A stretch of 64,000 nt of DNA from Methylobacterium sp. DB0501 (GTDB lineage: Bacteria; Pseudomonadota; Alphaproteobacteria; Rhizobiales; Beijerinckiaceae), in the NCBI RefSeq assembly GCF_011043735.1, contig NZ_JAAKGV010000003.1, forward strand, positions 248,001 through 312,000, in the 5' to 3' direction. The notes beneath the pieces are model-generated. The model made no database searches and was not told the origin of the DNA. It worked only from the letters and a program-made list of their open reading frames with translations. Shown one piece after another: positions 9,600 to 22,990 of this stretch. Numbering within the stretch: position 1 is the first letter of the stretch; every line of letters starts with the position of its first letter. A program made the translations under genes and the position numbers.

Positions 9600-10547
9600 T
9601 CAATAGCCTCGCGCGACGTCCACCGCCGCCGGGATCCGGCCCGAGGCGCGATAGGCCCGCACGTTGCCGGCGACGACCGCGGCGCTGCTCGCCGGGGTGG
9701 TCGGGCCGGAGATGTGCGGCAGCACGGTCACGTCCGGATGGCGCCAGAGCGGCAACTCCGCCGGCAGCGGCTCGACCTCGAACACGTCGAGCACCGCGTG
9801 CGAGAGCTGCCCCGCATCGAGGGCGGCGAGGAGCGCGTCGGTGACGACGATCGGCCCGCGGCCGAAATTGATCAGGCCGGCCCCGGGCTTCATCGCGGAG
9901 AGACGCCCGGCATCGAGGAGGCCCCGCGTCTCCCCGGTCAGGGGCAGCAGGCAGACGACGATGTCGCTCGTGCCCAGCAGACCGGAGAGGCCCCCGGGGC
10001 CGGAGAAGCCGGTCACGCCCGGCGCCGCGGCCTTCTCCGAACGGCTCCAGGCCGCGACCCGGAAGCCGGCCTGCACCAGGCGGTCGGCCGCCGCGCCTCC
10101 CAGCGCCCCGAGGCCGAGCAGACCCACCGTCATCGTGCCCGGCGGGCGATAGGGGAGCTGGCACCAGGTCGCCGCCTCCTGCTGGCGGCGATAGGCCGGC
10201 ATGTCGCGCTGGAGGTAATACGTCCAGGCCAGCACCGCCTCGGCCATGGTGCGGGCGAGCTCGGGGTCGATCAGGCGGACGATCGGCGCTGCGTCGGGCC
10301 CGAGATCGCGCACCAGCCGCTCGACCCCGGCCCACAGGCTCTGGATCCAGGCGAGGTTCGGCAGCCGCGCCACCTCGCCGGGATCGGGATTGGCCACGAT
10401 GGCGATCCGGATGCCGGCGCGTTCCGCCGCGCTCAAGGTTCGGAACGGCCGGATGGTCTCCTCCGGCATCGCCTGGGCGAGGGCGGCCAGGAACTCGGCC
10501 TCCTCGTCGGCGTCGAGTTGGCCCAGGAAGGCGATCGGCTCGGACAT
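9600..10547 (-). CDS. 2-hydroxyacid dehydrogenase (glyoxylate/hydroxypyruvate reductase type)
   Basis: A 315-residue NAD(P)-dependent dehydrogenase of the D-2-hydroxyacid family. The Rossmann motif is VGLLGLGALGGAAADRL (about 135-152). The substrate-binding arginine lies in INFGRGPIV and the catalytic histidine in LPHISGPT, with an acidic partner in VFEVEPLP. The short N-terminal domain and overall length resemble GhrA. The preceding aminotransferase ends 12 bases upstream, so the pair is probably one operon turning an amino acid into a 2-keto acid and then a 2-hydroxy acid. The actual substrate is unknown. Confidence 0.88.
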   Translation of the reverse strand: MSEPIAFLGQLDADEEAEFLAALAQAMPEETIRPFRTLSAAERAGIRIAIVANPDPGEVARLPNLAWIQSLWAGVERLVRDLGPDAAPIVRLIDPELARTMAEAVLAWTYYLQRDMPAYRRQQEAATWCQLPYRPPGTMTVGLLGLGALGGAAADRLVQAGFRVAAWSRSEKAAAPGVTGFSGPGGLSGLLGTSDIVVCLLPLTGETRGLLDAGRLSAMKPGAGLINFGRGPIVVTDALLAALDAGQLSHAVLDVFEVEPLPAELPLWRHPDVTVLPHISGPTTPASSAAVVAGNVRAYRASGRIPAAVDVARGY

Positions 10548-10559
10548 CGGGATCTCGCT

Positions 10560-11768
10560 TCAGCCGCCGAGGACGGGGGTGAGCCGCGCCACCGCCTCGC
10601 GGGCGAGGCCCGGGCTGATGGCGAAGCACAGCCGGATGAAGCCCTCGCCCTCCGGCCCGAAGGCGGTGCCGGGTGCCACGCCGACCTTCGCCTGCTCGAG
10701 GAGCCGGAAGGCGATCGCGAGGCTGGTCTCGTCCGGGCGGGGCGTCCCGGGGCCGGCGACCCGGGCCATCAGGTAGAAGGCCCCCTCCGGCACCGACACG
10801 GTGACGCCGGGCAGGCGCGACAGGCCCTCGACCAGGATCTCGCGGCTCTCGGCGCAGCGCGCGACCATCTGGCGGATGAAGCCGTCGCCCTCGTCCAGCG
10901 CCGTCACGGCGGCGTGCTGGATGAAGGTCGGGATCGACGTGGTGTTGTACTGGCCGAGCTTGGCGAAGGCAGGGGCCAGACCCCGCGGGGCGACCAGCCA
11001 GCCGGCGCGCCAGCCGGTCATCGCCCAGTTCTTCGAGAAGGTGTTGGTGACGATCAGCCGGTCGTCCTCGGTGCAGATCTGGAGGAAGGACGGGGCGATG
11101 GCGTTGCCGTAGGTGAAGTGGGCGTAGACCTCGTCGGAGAGGATCCACAGGTCCCGCGCCCGGGCGAGATCGCGCAGGCCCTTCATCTCGTCGAGCGGCA
11201 TGGTCCAGCCGGTCGGGTTCGAGGGCGAGTTCACCACGATCACGCGGGTGCGCGGGGTGATCGCCGCCTCGATGTCGGAAAGCGGCAGGGCGAAGCGCCC
11301 GTCCCCCTGCACCCGATAGGGCACCGTCACCGGCACGCCGCCGGTGATCCGCACGGCTTCCGCAAGGTTCGGCCAGGCCGGGGAAGGGATGATGATCTCG
11401 TCGCCGGGTTCGAGCAGGGCCTGGGCCGCCTGCATGATGGCGTTCATGCCGCCGGCGGTGACGGCGAAGCGCTCCGGCGGAATCGTCACGCCCCAGTGGC
11501 GGGCGTGGTAGGCGCTCAACGCCTCGCGCAGGCGCGGGATGCCCAGCGAGGTGGCGTAGCGGGTATGGCCCGCCAGCATCGCCCGGTGCGCCGCCTCGAC
11601 GATGAAGGGCGGGGTCGGCAGGTCGCCCTCGCCGATCCACAGCTTGACCACCTCGGGATCGTCCCGGCCGCGATCGGCGACGAGGCCGATCTGGCTCGTG
11701 CCGATGCCCTGCATCCGCGGCGAGAGTCCGGCGGCGAGGTCCGGTGGGGTGGTCTCCGCATGGGTCAT
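10560..11768 (-). CDS. PLP-dependent class I/II aminotransferase
   Basis: A 402-residue fold-type I aminotransferase. Visible elements are the VNSPSNPTGW motif, the DEVYAHFTYG segment and the PLP lysine in TNTFSKNWAMTGWRAGW, followed by the arginine-containing GFIRLCFAIS near the end. It is close to aspartate/alanine aminotransferases. The gene is followed after 12 bases by a 2-hydroxyacid dehydrogenase, suggesting a two-step deamination-reduction pathway. The gene upstream on the plus strand (alpha/beta hydrolase) diverges from it. Confidence 0.9.
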   Translation of the reverse strand: MTHAETTPPDLAAGLSPRMQGIGTSQIGLVADRGRDDPEVVKLWIGEGDLPTPPFIVEAAHRAMLAGHTRYATSLGIPRLREALSAYHARHWGVTIPPERFAVTAGGMNAIMQAAQALLEPGDEIIIPSPAWPNLAEAVRITGGVPVTVPYRVQGDGRFALPLSDIEAAITPRTRVIVVNSPSNPTGWTMPLDEMKGLRDLARARDLWILSDEVYAHFTYGNAIAPSFLQICTEDDRLIVTNTFSKNWAMTGWRAGWLVAPRGLAPAFAKLGQYNTTSIPTFIQHAAVTALDEGDGFIRQMVARCAESREILVEGLSRLPGVTVSVPEGAFYLMARVAGPGTPRPDETSLAIAFRLLEQAKVGVAPGTAFGPEGEGFIRLCFAISPGLAREAVARLTPVLGG

Positions 11769-11987
11769 CGGCGGCTCGTGCCCTCAAGTGCCGGCAAGGT
11801 CGGATCGGCGGATCCCTCCATAGCACCGGCGGCGCGGCGCGCGAGCCGTCCCTCACGCATGGGTCGCACCGAAGCCCGATCGCTGAACCCTGGCTGCCGG
11901 ACCTTGGCTGCCGGACCTTGGCCGCTGGACCTCGGCCGATCCGCCGCTACAACGCATCCAAGAACGAACAGCCGGAGGAAACACAGC

Positions 11988-12788
11988 GTGACGGTCAATC
12001 GCAGAACCGCCCTGGCGGGCGTCTCCGCCCTCGGGGCCGCCGCCCTGGTCACGGGCGCGGCGCAGGCGCAAGGCGCGCCGAAGACGTACGTCCTCGTCCA
12101 CGGCGCCTATGGCGGCGGCTGGATCTGGCGCGACGTCGCCGCATCCTTGCGCGGCCAGGGTCACCGGGTCTTCACGCCGACCCAGACCGGGCTCGGCGAG
12201 CGCAGCCACCTCCTGTCGCGCCAGATCACCGTCGACACCCATATCGACGACGTGGCGAGCGTGCTCGCCTTCGAGGACCTGCGCGACGTCATCCTGGTCG
12301 GGCATTCCTACGGCGGCATGGCGGTGACCGGTGTCGCCGACCGGATGACCGACCGGATCCGCCGCCTCGTCTATCTCGACGCGCTGATCCCCGAGAACGG
12401 CGACACCGCCTTCACGATCCTGCCCGCCGGCATGGCCGACGCCCGGCGCAAGGTGGCCCTGGAGCAGGGCGCGGGCGTCGCCCTGCCGGTGCCCGGCCCC
12501 GAGGGCTTCCCGATCCCGGCGGGACCGGCCAAGGACTGGTTCATGCAGCGCCTGCGCCCGCACCCGATCGGCACCTACGAGAGCCCGGTGCGGCTGACCA
12601 GGCCCGCCGGCGCCGGCCTGCCGGTCACCTATGTCGCCTATACCGCCCCGGCGCTGGCCTCGATCGAGCCGAGCCGGCAGCGCGCGAAGGCCAAGGCCGG
12701 CTGGGAGTACCGCGAGCTGGCGGTGCCGCACGACGTCGAGGTGCCGAACCCCGAGAAGGTCGTCGAGGTGCTGGCGGGGGCGGGGTAG
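11988..12788 (+). CDS. Exported alpha/beta hydrolase
   Basis: A 266-residue alpha/beta hydrolase with an oxyanion-hole segment LVHGAYGGGWIW (about 33-44) and the nucleophile elbow GHSYGG (serine near residue 106). The catalytic histidine is probably the one in VPHDVEVPNPEK near the C-terminus. The N-terminus (VNRRTALAGVSALGAAALVTGAAQAQ) has paired arginines and a hydrophobic stretch ending in AQA, so a Tat-type signal peptide is likely. The GTG start at 11988 follows GGAGGA about eight bases upstream. It resembles esterases of the salicylate/hydroxynitrile-lyase-like group, but the substrate is unknown. Confidence 0.85.
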   Translation: MTVNRRTALAGVSALGAAALVTGAAQAQGAPKTYVLVHGAYGGGWIWRDVAASLRGQGHRVFTPTQTGLGERSHLLSRQITVDTHIDDVASVLAFEDLRDVILVGHSYGGMAVTGVADRMTDRIRRLVYLDALIPENGDTAFTILPAGMADARRKVALEQGAGVALPVPGPEGFPIPAGPAKDWFMQRLRPHPIGTYESPVRLTRPAGAGLPVTYVAYTAPALASIEPSRQRAKAKAGWEYRELAVPHDVEVPNPEKVVEVLAGAG

Positions 12789-12837
12789 GGCGCGCGCCCG
12801 GGCCCCGCGGCCTGCCGCGGCGATCCTGACATCCTCC

Positions 12838-12880
12838 GCGCCATTCCGGGCTCCGCTTGCGCGGCCCCGGGATGTCGCGG
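12838..12880. repeat. REP-like palindrome, family 1 (imperfect copy)
   Basis: CCGGGCTCCGC, a short TTGCG centre and GCGGCCCCGGGATG form an inverted repeat matching the core CCGCGCAGCGGAGCCC found at 17033, 17145 and 24374. This copy has one extra T in the centre. It lies between the convergent hydrolase and symporter genes, where it could help end transcription. Confidence 0.65.
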
Positions 12881-12946
12881 AGCGGGCGAGATCTCGTCGT
12901 TCTCCGTGGCCGGCGGCCGTCATCGACGACCGCCGGTCGTCTCACC

Positions 12947-14308
12947 TCACGCCGCCTTGCCGGTCGGCAGGGCCACGGTGGCGGGCGTCTCCGCCACGGC
13001 CTCGCCCTCGTCCTCCTGCATCTCCCCCTGCCAGCGGGCAACCGCCGCGGTGGCGAGCCCGTTGCCGAGCACGTTGGTGACGGTGCGGCCCATGTCGAGG
13101 ATCTGGTCGACGCCCATGATCAGCAGGATGCCGGCGGCGGGCAGGCCGAACATCGGCACGGTCGCGGCCACCACCACCAGCGAGGCGCGCGGCACGCCGG
13201 CGATGCCCTTGCTGGTGACCATCATGACGAGCAGCATGGTCAGCTGCTCGGTGATGCCGAGATGGATGCCGAAGGCCTGGGCGATGAACAGCGAGGCGAG
13301 GGCCTGATACATCATCGAGCCGTCGAGGTTGAACGAGTAGCCGAGCGGCAGCACGAAGCCGGTGACGCGGGGCCGCACGCCGAACCGCTCCAGCACCTCG
13401 ACGGTGCGCGGGAAGGCGGCTTCGCTGCTCGCCGTCGAGAAGGCGACGATCATCGGGGTGCGCAGCAGGCGCAGCAGCCGCACGACGCTGTTGCCGAGCA
13501 CCAGCCAGCCGGCACCGATCAGGAGCGTCCACAGGACGGCTAGCCCGAGATAGAACACGGCGATGAACTTGCCGTAATCGACCAGCACGCCGAGGCCCTG
13601 GATGGTGACGACCGAGGCCATGGCGGCGAAGACCGCCAGCGGCGCGACCTTCATCACCGCGTCGGTGACCTTGAACATCACCTGGGCCAGCCCGTTCAGC
13701 ATGTGGACCATCGGATCGGCATAGCGGCGGTCGATCGCGCTGAGGCCGAAGCCGAAGAACACCGAGAAGACCAGGATCTGCAGCACCTCGTTCGTCGCCA
13801 TCGCCGACACGATGCTGGTCGGGAAGACGTGGGTGATGAACTCGCGCAGGTTGATCGAGGCGGCCTTCAGGCCCGTCTGCGCCGCCGCATCCGGCAGCGG
13901 CAGGCCGAGGCTGGCGCCGGGCTGGAAGATGTTGGCGACGAGGAAGCCGAGCGACAGCGAGACGATCGAGGCGGTGAGGAACCACCCCATGGCGAGACCC
14001 GCGACGCGGCCGACCGCCTTGGTGTCGCCGAAGCTCGCGATGCCCGACACGATGGTGGCGAAGACCAGGGGCGCGATGATCATCTTGATCAGCCGCAGGA
14101 AGATGTCGGTGCCGATGGTGAAGTAGCCGGCGATTTCCTTCGCTTCCGCGGGGCTTCCCGCCATGCCGTGCAGGACCGCACCGACCGCGACGCCGAGGGC
14201 GAGACCGATTCCGGTATAGAGCGTCAGCCGGCCCGAGCGCCCGGCCGATTCAACATGGGCCAGGTCTTGCTGTGCCAAGTCTTGCTGTGCCAAGTCTGGC
14301 TGTGCCAT
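12947..14308 (-). CDS. dctA: Dicarboxylate/amino acid:cation symporter (DctA/GltP family)
   Basis: A 453-residue DAACS-family symporter with about eight membrane segments and two re-entrant loops. Family hallmarks are the serine-rich motif (STASSEAAFPRTVEVLERFGV) and the substrate-site GYSFNLDGSMMYQALASLF, plus GIAGVPRASLVVV. It would take up C4-dicarboxylates or aspartate/glutamate with Na+ or H+. The ATG at 14308 follows GGGAGGAAC at a good distance. The first residues are a tandem repeat (DLAQQ units) from a 15-bp repeat. It lies downstream of aspartase in the same direction, which suggests aspartate import followed by deamination to fumarate. Confidence 0.9.
   Translation of the reverse strand: MAQPDLAQQDLAQQDLAHVESAGRSGRLTLYTGIGLALGVAVGAVLHGMAGSPAEAKEIAGYFTIGTDIFLRLIKMIIAPLVFATIVSGIASFGDTKAVGRVAGLAMGWFLTASIVSLSLGFLVANIFQPGASLGLPLPDAAAQTGLKAASINLREFITHVFPTSIVSAMATNEVLQILVFSVFFGFGLSAIDRRYADPMVHMLNGLAQVMFKVTDAVMKVAPLAVFAAMASVVTIQGLGVLVDYGKFIAVFYLGLAVLWTLLIGAGWLVLGNSVVRLLRLLRTPMIVAFSTASSEAAFPRTVEVLERFGVRPRVTGFVLPLGYSFNLDGSMMYQALASLFIAQAFGIHLGITEQLTMLLVMMVTSKGIAGVPRASLVVVAATVPMFGLPAAGILLIMGVDQILDMGRTVTNVLGNGLATAAVARWQGEMQEDEGEAVAETPATVALPTGKAA
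14264..14308 (-). repeat. 15-bp tandem repeat at a symporter N-terminus
   Basis: Three units of a 15-bp repeat (GTCTTGCTGTGCCAA on the plus strand, the last unit with changes) cover codons 1-15 of the dctA-like gene and encode repeated DLAQQ. The frame is preserved whatever the copy number. Confidence 0.75.
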
Positions 14309-14425
14309 TTCTATGTTCCTCCCGATAGGTGAACGGATGTGCGGCAAGAACCCGGGCGCGATCTCGCGCGCCCGAGGTTTCCCGCGGATGTCTGGCGTTT
14401 CCGTCCGTGATGGTGTGGCGACTCG

Positions 14426-15841
<1,416 letters not shown>

Positions 15842-16028
15842 GGCTCTCTCCTGACGTGCGGGCGCGATCCGGCCCGCCGGAGGGCAGGCAGGGGCTCGAG
15901 GCCGCGTCGAAGGACGGTCGGGGCCGGGATCAGGCGCGACCGGTTCCTGTCGAGAAGCGGCGCCGTCACCGGATGGCGGCGGGATAATCCCGGTCGCACC
16001 ACGACGCCAATGCTATGTTTGCCAAGAA

Positions 16029-16928
16029 CTATTCCGGATCCGAATAGTTTGGCGGATCCTCCGCCGCGACCGCCCAGACCTCGTCGAGGAAGGAGCGGTG
16101 GCGCTCGGCGCTGCGGTAGAGCCGGATGTCCATCGGCATCTCGCGGCCGAGCACCGTCAGGGCGCCCGCCCGGATCTCGGGCTCGACCAGGCTGCGCGGC
16201 AGCCAGGCGATGCCGTGGCCGCCGAGCGCCATCGAGCGCAGGGCCTCGGCCATCGAGTTCTCGTTGGTGTGGACCGGGTAGGTCGCCGGCGCGTCGTCAC
16301 CGCCTTGCGCGATGCCGGCGAGCCGCCCGAGGAACGAGCCGCGGGAATATTGCAGCAGCGGCAGGCGGCCCTTGGCGTCCGGCACCAGCCCACGGGGGGA
16401 GGCCACCGCGGCGAGGCTGTCGCGCCCGACGATCCGGCAGGGATAGCGCTCGGGGTCGAGCGGGATCGGGATGCCCGGATGGTGATAGGTCAGGAGCAGA
16501 TCGTACCCGCCCTCGACCAGCGCCTGGACGCAGATGTTGAAGTTGTCCGGCAGCACCCGGCTAGCCACCGGCCCGAGGGCATCGCGGATGCGCCCGAGCC
16601 AGCGCGGCAGGAACGACAGGCAGAGCGAGTGCAAGGCCGTGATCGTCACCACCGGCAGCCCGGCGCCGTCGCTGCGGGCGCGGAAATCGGCCCGGCTCAA
16701 GGTCAGGAGCCGTACCACCTCCTCGGCGGTCTCCAGGAACTGGCGTCCGTCGGCGGTGAGCGTGATCGGGTAGGTGCTGCGGTCGAGGAGCGCGGTGCCG
16801 AGCCAGACCTCGAGCGAGCGGATGCGCCGGCTGAAGGCCGATTGCGTGACCGCCCGGGCCTCCGCCGAGCGCGAGAAGCTGCGGGTCTCGGCGAGGCTCA
16901 GGAAGTCCTCGATCCACTTGAGTTCCAT
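16029..16928 (-). CDS. LysR-family transcriptional regulator
   Basis: A 299-residue LysR-type regulator starting MELKWIEDFLSLAETRSFSRSAE, a typical winged helix-turn-helix start, followed by AVTQSAFSRRIRSLEVWLGT. The rest is the periplasmic-binding-protein-like effector domain. An upstream GTG at 16964 would add 12 residues; I prefer the ATG at 16928 because the family normally begins there. The gene reads toward aspA with a 187-bp gap, so it may control the aspA-dctA pair, though this is only positional. Confidence 0.88.
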   Translation of the reverse strand: MELKWIEDFLSLAETRSFSRSAEARAVTQSAFSRRIRSLEVWLGTALLDRSTYPITLTADGRQFLETAEEVVRLLTLSRADFRARSDGAGLPVVTITALHSLCLSFLPRWLGRIRDALGPVASRVLPDNFNICVQALVEGGYDLLLTYHHPGIPIPLDPERYPCRIVGRDSLAAVASPRGLVPDAKGRLPLLQYSRGSFLGRLAGIAQGGDDAPATYPVHTNENSMAEALRSMALGGHGIAWLPRSLVEPEIRAGALTVLGREMPMDIRLYRSAERHRSFLDEVWAVAAEDPPNYSDPE

Positions 16929-17032
16929 CGTCGGCGTCCGGGTGTGCAGGGCAGCCGTCGTCACCCGCGCCGCTTCACACTACGGGAAGCGGCCGGGCAA
17001 GGCAGCCACTCGCGCCATCGCATTCTCCGGGA

Positions 17033-17178
17033 CATCCTGGGGCCGCGCAGCGGAGCCCGGATTTCAGACACGCAGATGTCTTCAACGAAGGCGAAACGGG
17101 CACCGCTTGATCCGGCACATCAGCGGTTCTGGGCGTGCCTCCGGCACCCCAGGCTCCGCTGCGCGGCCCCGGGATGAC
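17033..17178. repeat. REP-like family 1, inverted pair
   Basis: Copy one (about 17033-17070) reads CCTGGGGCCGCGCAGCGGAG and copy two (about 17145-17178) reads CCAGGCTCCGCTGCGCGGCC, its reverse complement, ending CGGGATGACC. About 75 bp separate them. Such head-to-head pairs resemble BIME arrangements of REP sequences. Confidence 0.7.
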
Positions 17179-17235
17179 CCTGTGAGGCTGGATCTCTGCG
17201 GTCCGCAGCGTGTCGTTACCAATATGTCTGCTCGA

Positions 17236-17258
17236 AGGTAAGATAATTTCCTTACTTT
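17236..17258. promoter_or_regulatory. Possible operator of the prlF-yhaV locus
   Basis: GGTAAGATAATTTCCTTAC contains arms GTAAG and CTTAC around an AT-rich centre, about 20 bp before the antitoxin start. AbrB-fold antitoxins such as PrlF repress their own operon, so this inverted repeat is a reasonable operator candidate. No experimental or comparative support is available here. Confidence 0.4.
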
Positions 17259-17277
17259 TGGAGCGAAGAATGATGCC

Positions 17278-17802
17278 GTGACGGCCCTTGTCCGGGAGCG
17301 CAGCAAGATCGCGGCGAAGGGGCAGACAACGGTCCCCAAGGCGATACGCCAAGCCCTCGGCGTGAGCTACGGCGGCGAGATCGACTTCGTCGTCGATGAG
17401 GGCGGCCGGGTGAGCCTGCTCGCGGCGGAGACCGAGGCGGATCCCGTCATCGACGGCTTCCTGATGTTCCTCGCGCAGGACAACGCCCGCAATCCGCAGC
17501 ACATCACGGCTTTTCCCACCGACCTCGCGGCGCGCATGACCGCCCTCACTGTTGGGACGACCGTCGATCTCGACGAGGAGATCGACGAAGCCGTGACGCT
17601 CCGAGCCATGGTGATCGACGGCTGGACGATCTTCGCCCATCCTCTTCTGCTCGACCAACTCGAGAGGGCGACGGCGGCCGTCGAGAAGGCCGCGGCGGCC
17701 GATCCGGAAGGCCATCGGAGGACGGCGCAGGCGAAGCTCCTGGCGATGCTCCGAACGCTGATCTTCGAGACCATCCCAACCGATCCGACACGGCCTGAAT
17801 AG
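17278..17802 (+). CDS. prlF: PrlF-type antitoxin fused in frame to a truncated YhaV toxin
   Basis: Residues 1-108 match PrlF (SohA) antitoxins: an AbrB-like DNA-binding fold (SKIAAKGQTTVPKAIRQALGV), then GFLMFLAQDNARNP and a DLDEEIDEA tail. From Met111 (17608) the same frame is YhaV toxin: VIDGWTIFAHPLLLDQLERA and FETIPTDPTRPE, cut by TAG at 17800-17802. Normally the two are separate overlapping genes. Here codon 109 is CGA (17602-17604), one transition away from TGA, so the antitoxin stop may have been lost. The start is GTG 17278. The 174-residue product would be an antitoxin with a partial toxin tail. Confidence 0.82.
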   Translation: MTALVRERSKIAAKGQTTVPKAIRQALGVSYGGEIDFVVDEGGRVSLLAAETEADPVIDGFLMFLAQDNARNPQHITAFPTDLAARMTALTVGTTVDLDEEIDEAVTLRAMVIDGWTIFAHPLLLDQLERATAAVEKAAAADPEGHRRTAQAKLLAMLRTLIFETIPTDPTRPE

Positions 17803-18048
17803 CGTCAGGGTGGTACGCTCGGCAGTAGCCGCAAGCACTGGTTCCTGGCCAAGTTCGGCAACGGCCGCTTCCGGCTGTTCTTTCGCTACGACAGCAAGGC
17901 AAAGGTCGTCGTTTTCACCTGGGTGAACGACCAGGATACACTGCGAACCTACGGCTCGAAGACGGACGCCTATCGCGTGTTCGAGGGCACGCTCGACACG
18001 GGCCACCCGCCCGACGATTGGCCGGCCTCGCTCCCGGCAGCCTCGGGA
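17608..18048 (+). pseudogene. yhaV: YhaV-type ribonuclease toxin, broken by an amber codon
   Basis: The frame from ATG 17608 reads YhaV, with TAG at 17800-17802 exactly where the family usually has tyrosine (PTRPE-Y-RQGGTLG). After the stop the same frame continues without any shift: RQGGTLGSSRKHWFLAKFG, RLFFRYDSKAKVVVFTWVND, TLRTYGSKTDAYRVFEGTL, HPPDDW. The usual stop after this region is also absent and the frame runs on into the next gene's antisense. The lesion is therefore a point mutation, not a deletion. The protein would normally be a translation-dependent mRNase held by PrlF. Confidence 0.85.
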
Positions 18049-18133
18049 CACGCGGCCGTCGGGCGGTTGAACAAGATCGAGCCTGAATCGCGCGCCGCCG
18101 AAGATGTTGCGAAGGCCGCTCGGGGGGGAGGCT

Positions 18134-18655
18134 TCAATCCAGCCCCAACCCCCGCTTCAACCACGCCGCATAATGCCCGGCGATATACGTCACCCGCCGC
18201 CCTTCCGAGGCCGGGTCGTACCAGGCCCCGCCGGAGCTGGCATTGGTGGCCGACAATTGGGGGTGGCGCAGCAGGACGGTGCCGGCGCGGTCGACCACCA
18301 GGGCCTCGCCTTCGAGATAGTCGGTGTTGGTGGCATTGCCGCCGCTGCCCCGCCCGCCTCCGCCGCCGCGGGTCTCGCTGCCGGCATAGGGGTTGAGCGA
18401 CAGGCCGGTCACCCGCACCACCAGGACCGGGCCGGGACCGCCGACCCGGTCGGCGAAGGTCTTGCCCAAAGCCGCCTGCAACTCGGCCCGCACGCCCTCG
18501 GCGTAAACGCCGAGGCCGGTGGCCAGCAGCGGGCGGACATCGACCCGGATGGCGGAGAAGCGCGTTCCCGGCGGCAGGGTCGCGTCCTGCGCCAAAGCCG
18601 GCGCGGCAACCGCCAGCAGGGCGGCCGCGATCAGGGACTGGCTCCAGCGCAGCAT
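18134..18655 (-). CDS. Small secreted protein of unknown function
   Basis: A 173-residue protein with a clear signal peptide (MLRWSQSLIAAALLAVAAPALAQ, cleavage after ALA or AQ). The mature part has a short glycine-rich stretch (about residues 110-125) between two folded-looking segments. I do not recognise a domain. I chose ATG 18655, which has GGAG nine bases upstream, over ATG 18670. It follows greA in the same direction after about 108 bp. The region shows normal codon use, so it is probably a real periplasmic or envelope protein. Confidence 0.7.
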   Translation of the reverse strand: MLRWSQSLIAAALLAVAAPALAQDATLPPGTRFSAIRVDVRPLLATGLGVYAEGVRAELQAALGKTFADRVGGPGPVLVVRVTGLSLNPYAGSETRGGGGGRGSGGNATNTDYLEGEALVVDRAGTVLLRHPQLSATNASSGGAWYDPASEGRRVTYIAGHYAAWLKRGLGLD

Positions 18656-18763
18656 CGGCGTCGTCTCCATGGCGCCCGACGGGGCCGCCTCGTCACCGCG
18701 GAGATAGCCCCGGGAGGACGGTCCGGCAACGCTTCGCTCGGGCGCCAGACGTCCTTCGGCGCA

Positions 18764-19240
18764 TCAGGCGCCGTACTGGATGCCAACGATCTCGTAGGAC
18801 TTGCCGCCGCCCGGAGTGACGACCTCGACGGTGTCGCCGACGCCCTTGCCGATCAGCGCGCGGGCGATCGGCGAGGTGATCGAGACCCGACCGGCATGCA
18901 CGTCGGCCTCGGGCTCGCCGACGATCTGGTAGGTCTTCTCTTCCTCGGTGTCCTCGTCGATCAGCTTGACGGTGGCGCCGAACTTGATCTTCGTGCCCGA
19001 GAGCTTGGCGACGTCGATGACCTCGGCGCGGGAGATCAGGCTCTCCAGCTCCAGCACCCGGCCCTCGTTGTGGGACTGGGCCTCCTTGGCGGCGTGGTAC
19101 TCGGCATTTTCCGACAGGTCGCCGAGCGCGCGGGCCTCCGCGATCGCCTGGATGATCCGCGGACGCTCCTCCTGCTGGCGGCGCTTCAGCTCCGCCTCCA
19201 GAGCCGCGAATCCCCGTACCGTGATCGGAACCTTGTCCAT
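18764..19240 (-). CDS. greA: Transcription elongation factor GreA
   Basis: A 158-residue protein, the usual GreA length. The N-terminal coiled coil (about 10-75, [20 protein letters not shown] and [16 protein letters not shown]) carries the conserved acidic tip. The C-terminal FKBP-like domain has [29 protein letters not shown]. GreA enters the RNA polymerase secondary channel and stimulates cleavage of backtracked transcripts. It lies downstream of carB in the same direction, an order common in alphaproteobacteria. Confidence 0.97.
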   Translation of the reverse strand: MDKVPITVRGFAALEAELKRRQQEERPRIIQAIAEARALGDLSENAEYHAAKEAQSHNEGRVLELESLISRAEVIDVAKLSGTKIKFGATVKLIDEDTEEEKTYQIVGEPEADVHAGRVSITSPIARALIGKGVGDTVEVVTPGGGKSYEIVGIQYGA

Positions 19241-19267
19241 CGTCGTCGTCTCGCGTCACAAATAATC

Positions 19268-19302
19268 GGCCCGGCGGGAGGGTGAGCCTCCCGACCGGGC
19301 CT
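19268..19302 (-). terminator. Hairpin between carB and greA
   Basis: GGCCCGGCGGGAGG and CCTCCCGACCGGGCC pair around a GTGAG loop, with one unpaired base. On the carB strand the stem is followed by GATTATTTG, a weak T-tract. It probably attenuates or ends carB transcription, leaving greA to its own promoter. Confidence 0.55.
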
Positions 19303-19364
19303 GTTTCCGATTGTCTCGCGCGGGCGCGAGGGGATGAAATAGGTCTCGTCCGCGGTCTTTCGAC

Positions 19365-22838
<3,474 letters not shown>

Positions 22839-22990
22839 CGGACGCTTCAGACTCGTGCGGCGCGCTGCCTCGTTCCTCGGTTCCGGCCTCGGGCCCGGTC
22901 GGGGCGTGTCGCGGCGGAAGCGGAATGGGCGGAAGCGGCGGGGATTGCGTTGGGCGCCCTTAGCATAGGCGAACAGATCAGGGGAAGGGT

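Larger units (their letters stand above)
16965..17277. other. Intergenic region with a facing pair of REP-like palindromes
   Basis: No gene is seen. Two family-1 palindromes in opposite orientation lie at about 17033-17070 and 17145-17178. The last part (17220-17265) is AT-rich and likely contains the promoter of the toxin-antitoxin locus, with an inverted repeat GTAAG..CTTAC around 17238-17255 that could be an autoregulatory operator. Confidence 0.55.

Noticed and set aside
17923..18396. A separate 157-residue gene starting at 17923
   Set aside because: It is the same frame as the antitoxin-toxin fusion after the amber codon, i.e. the C-terminal part of YhaV followed by readthrough into antisense of the next gene.
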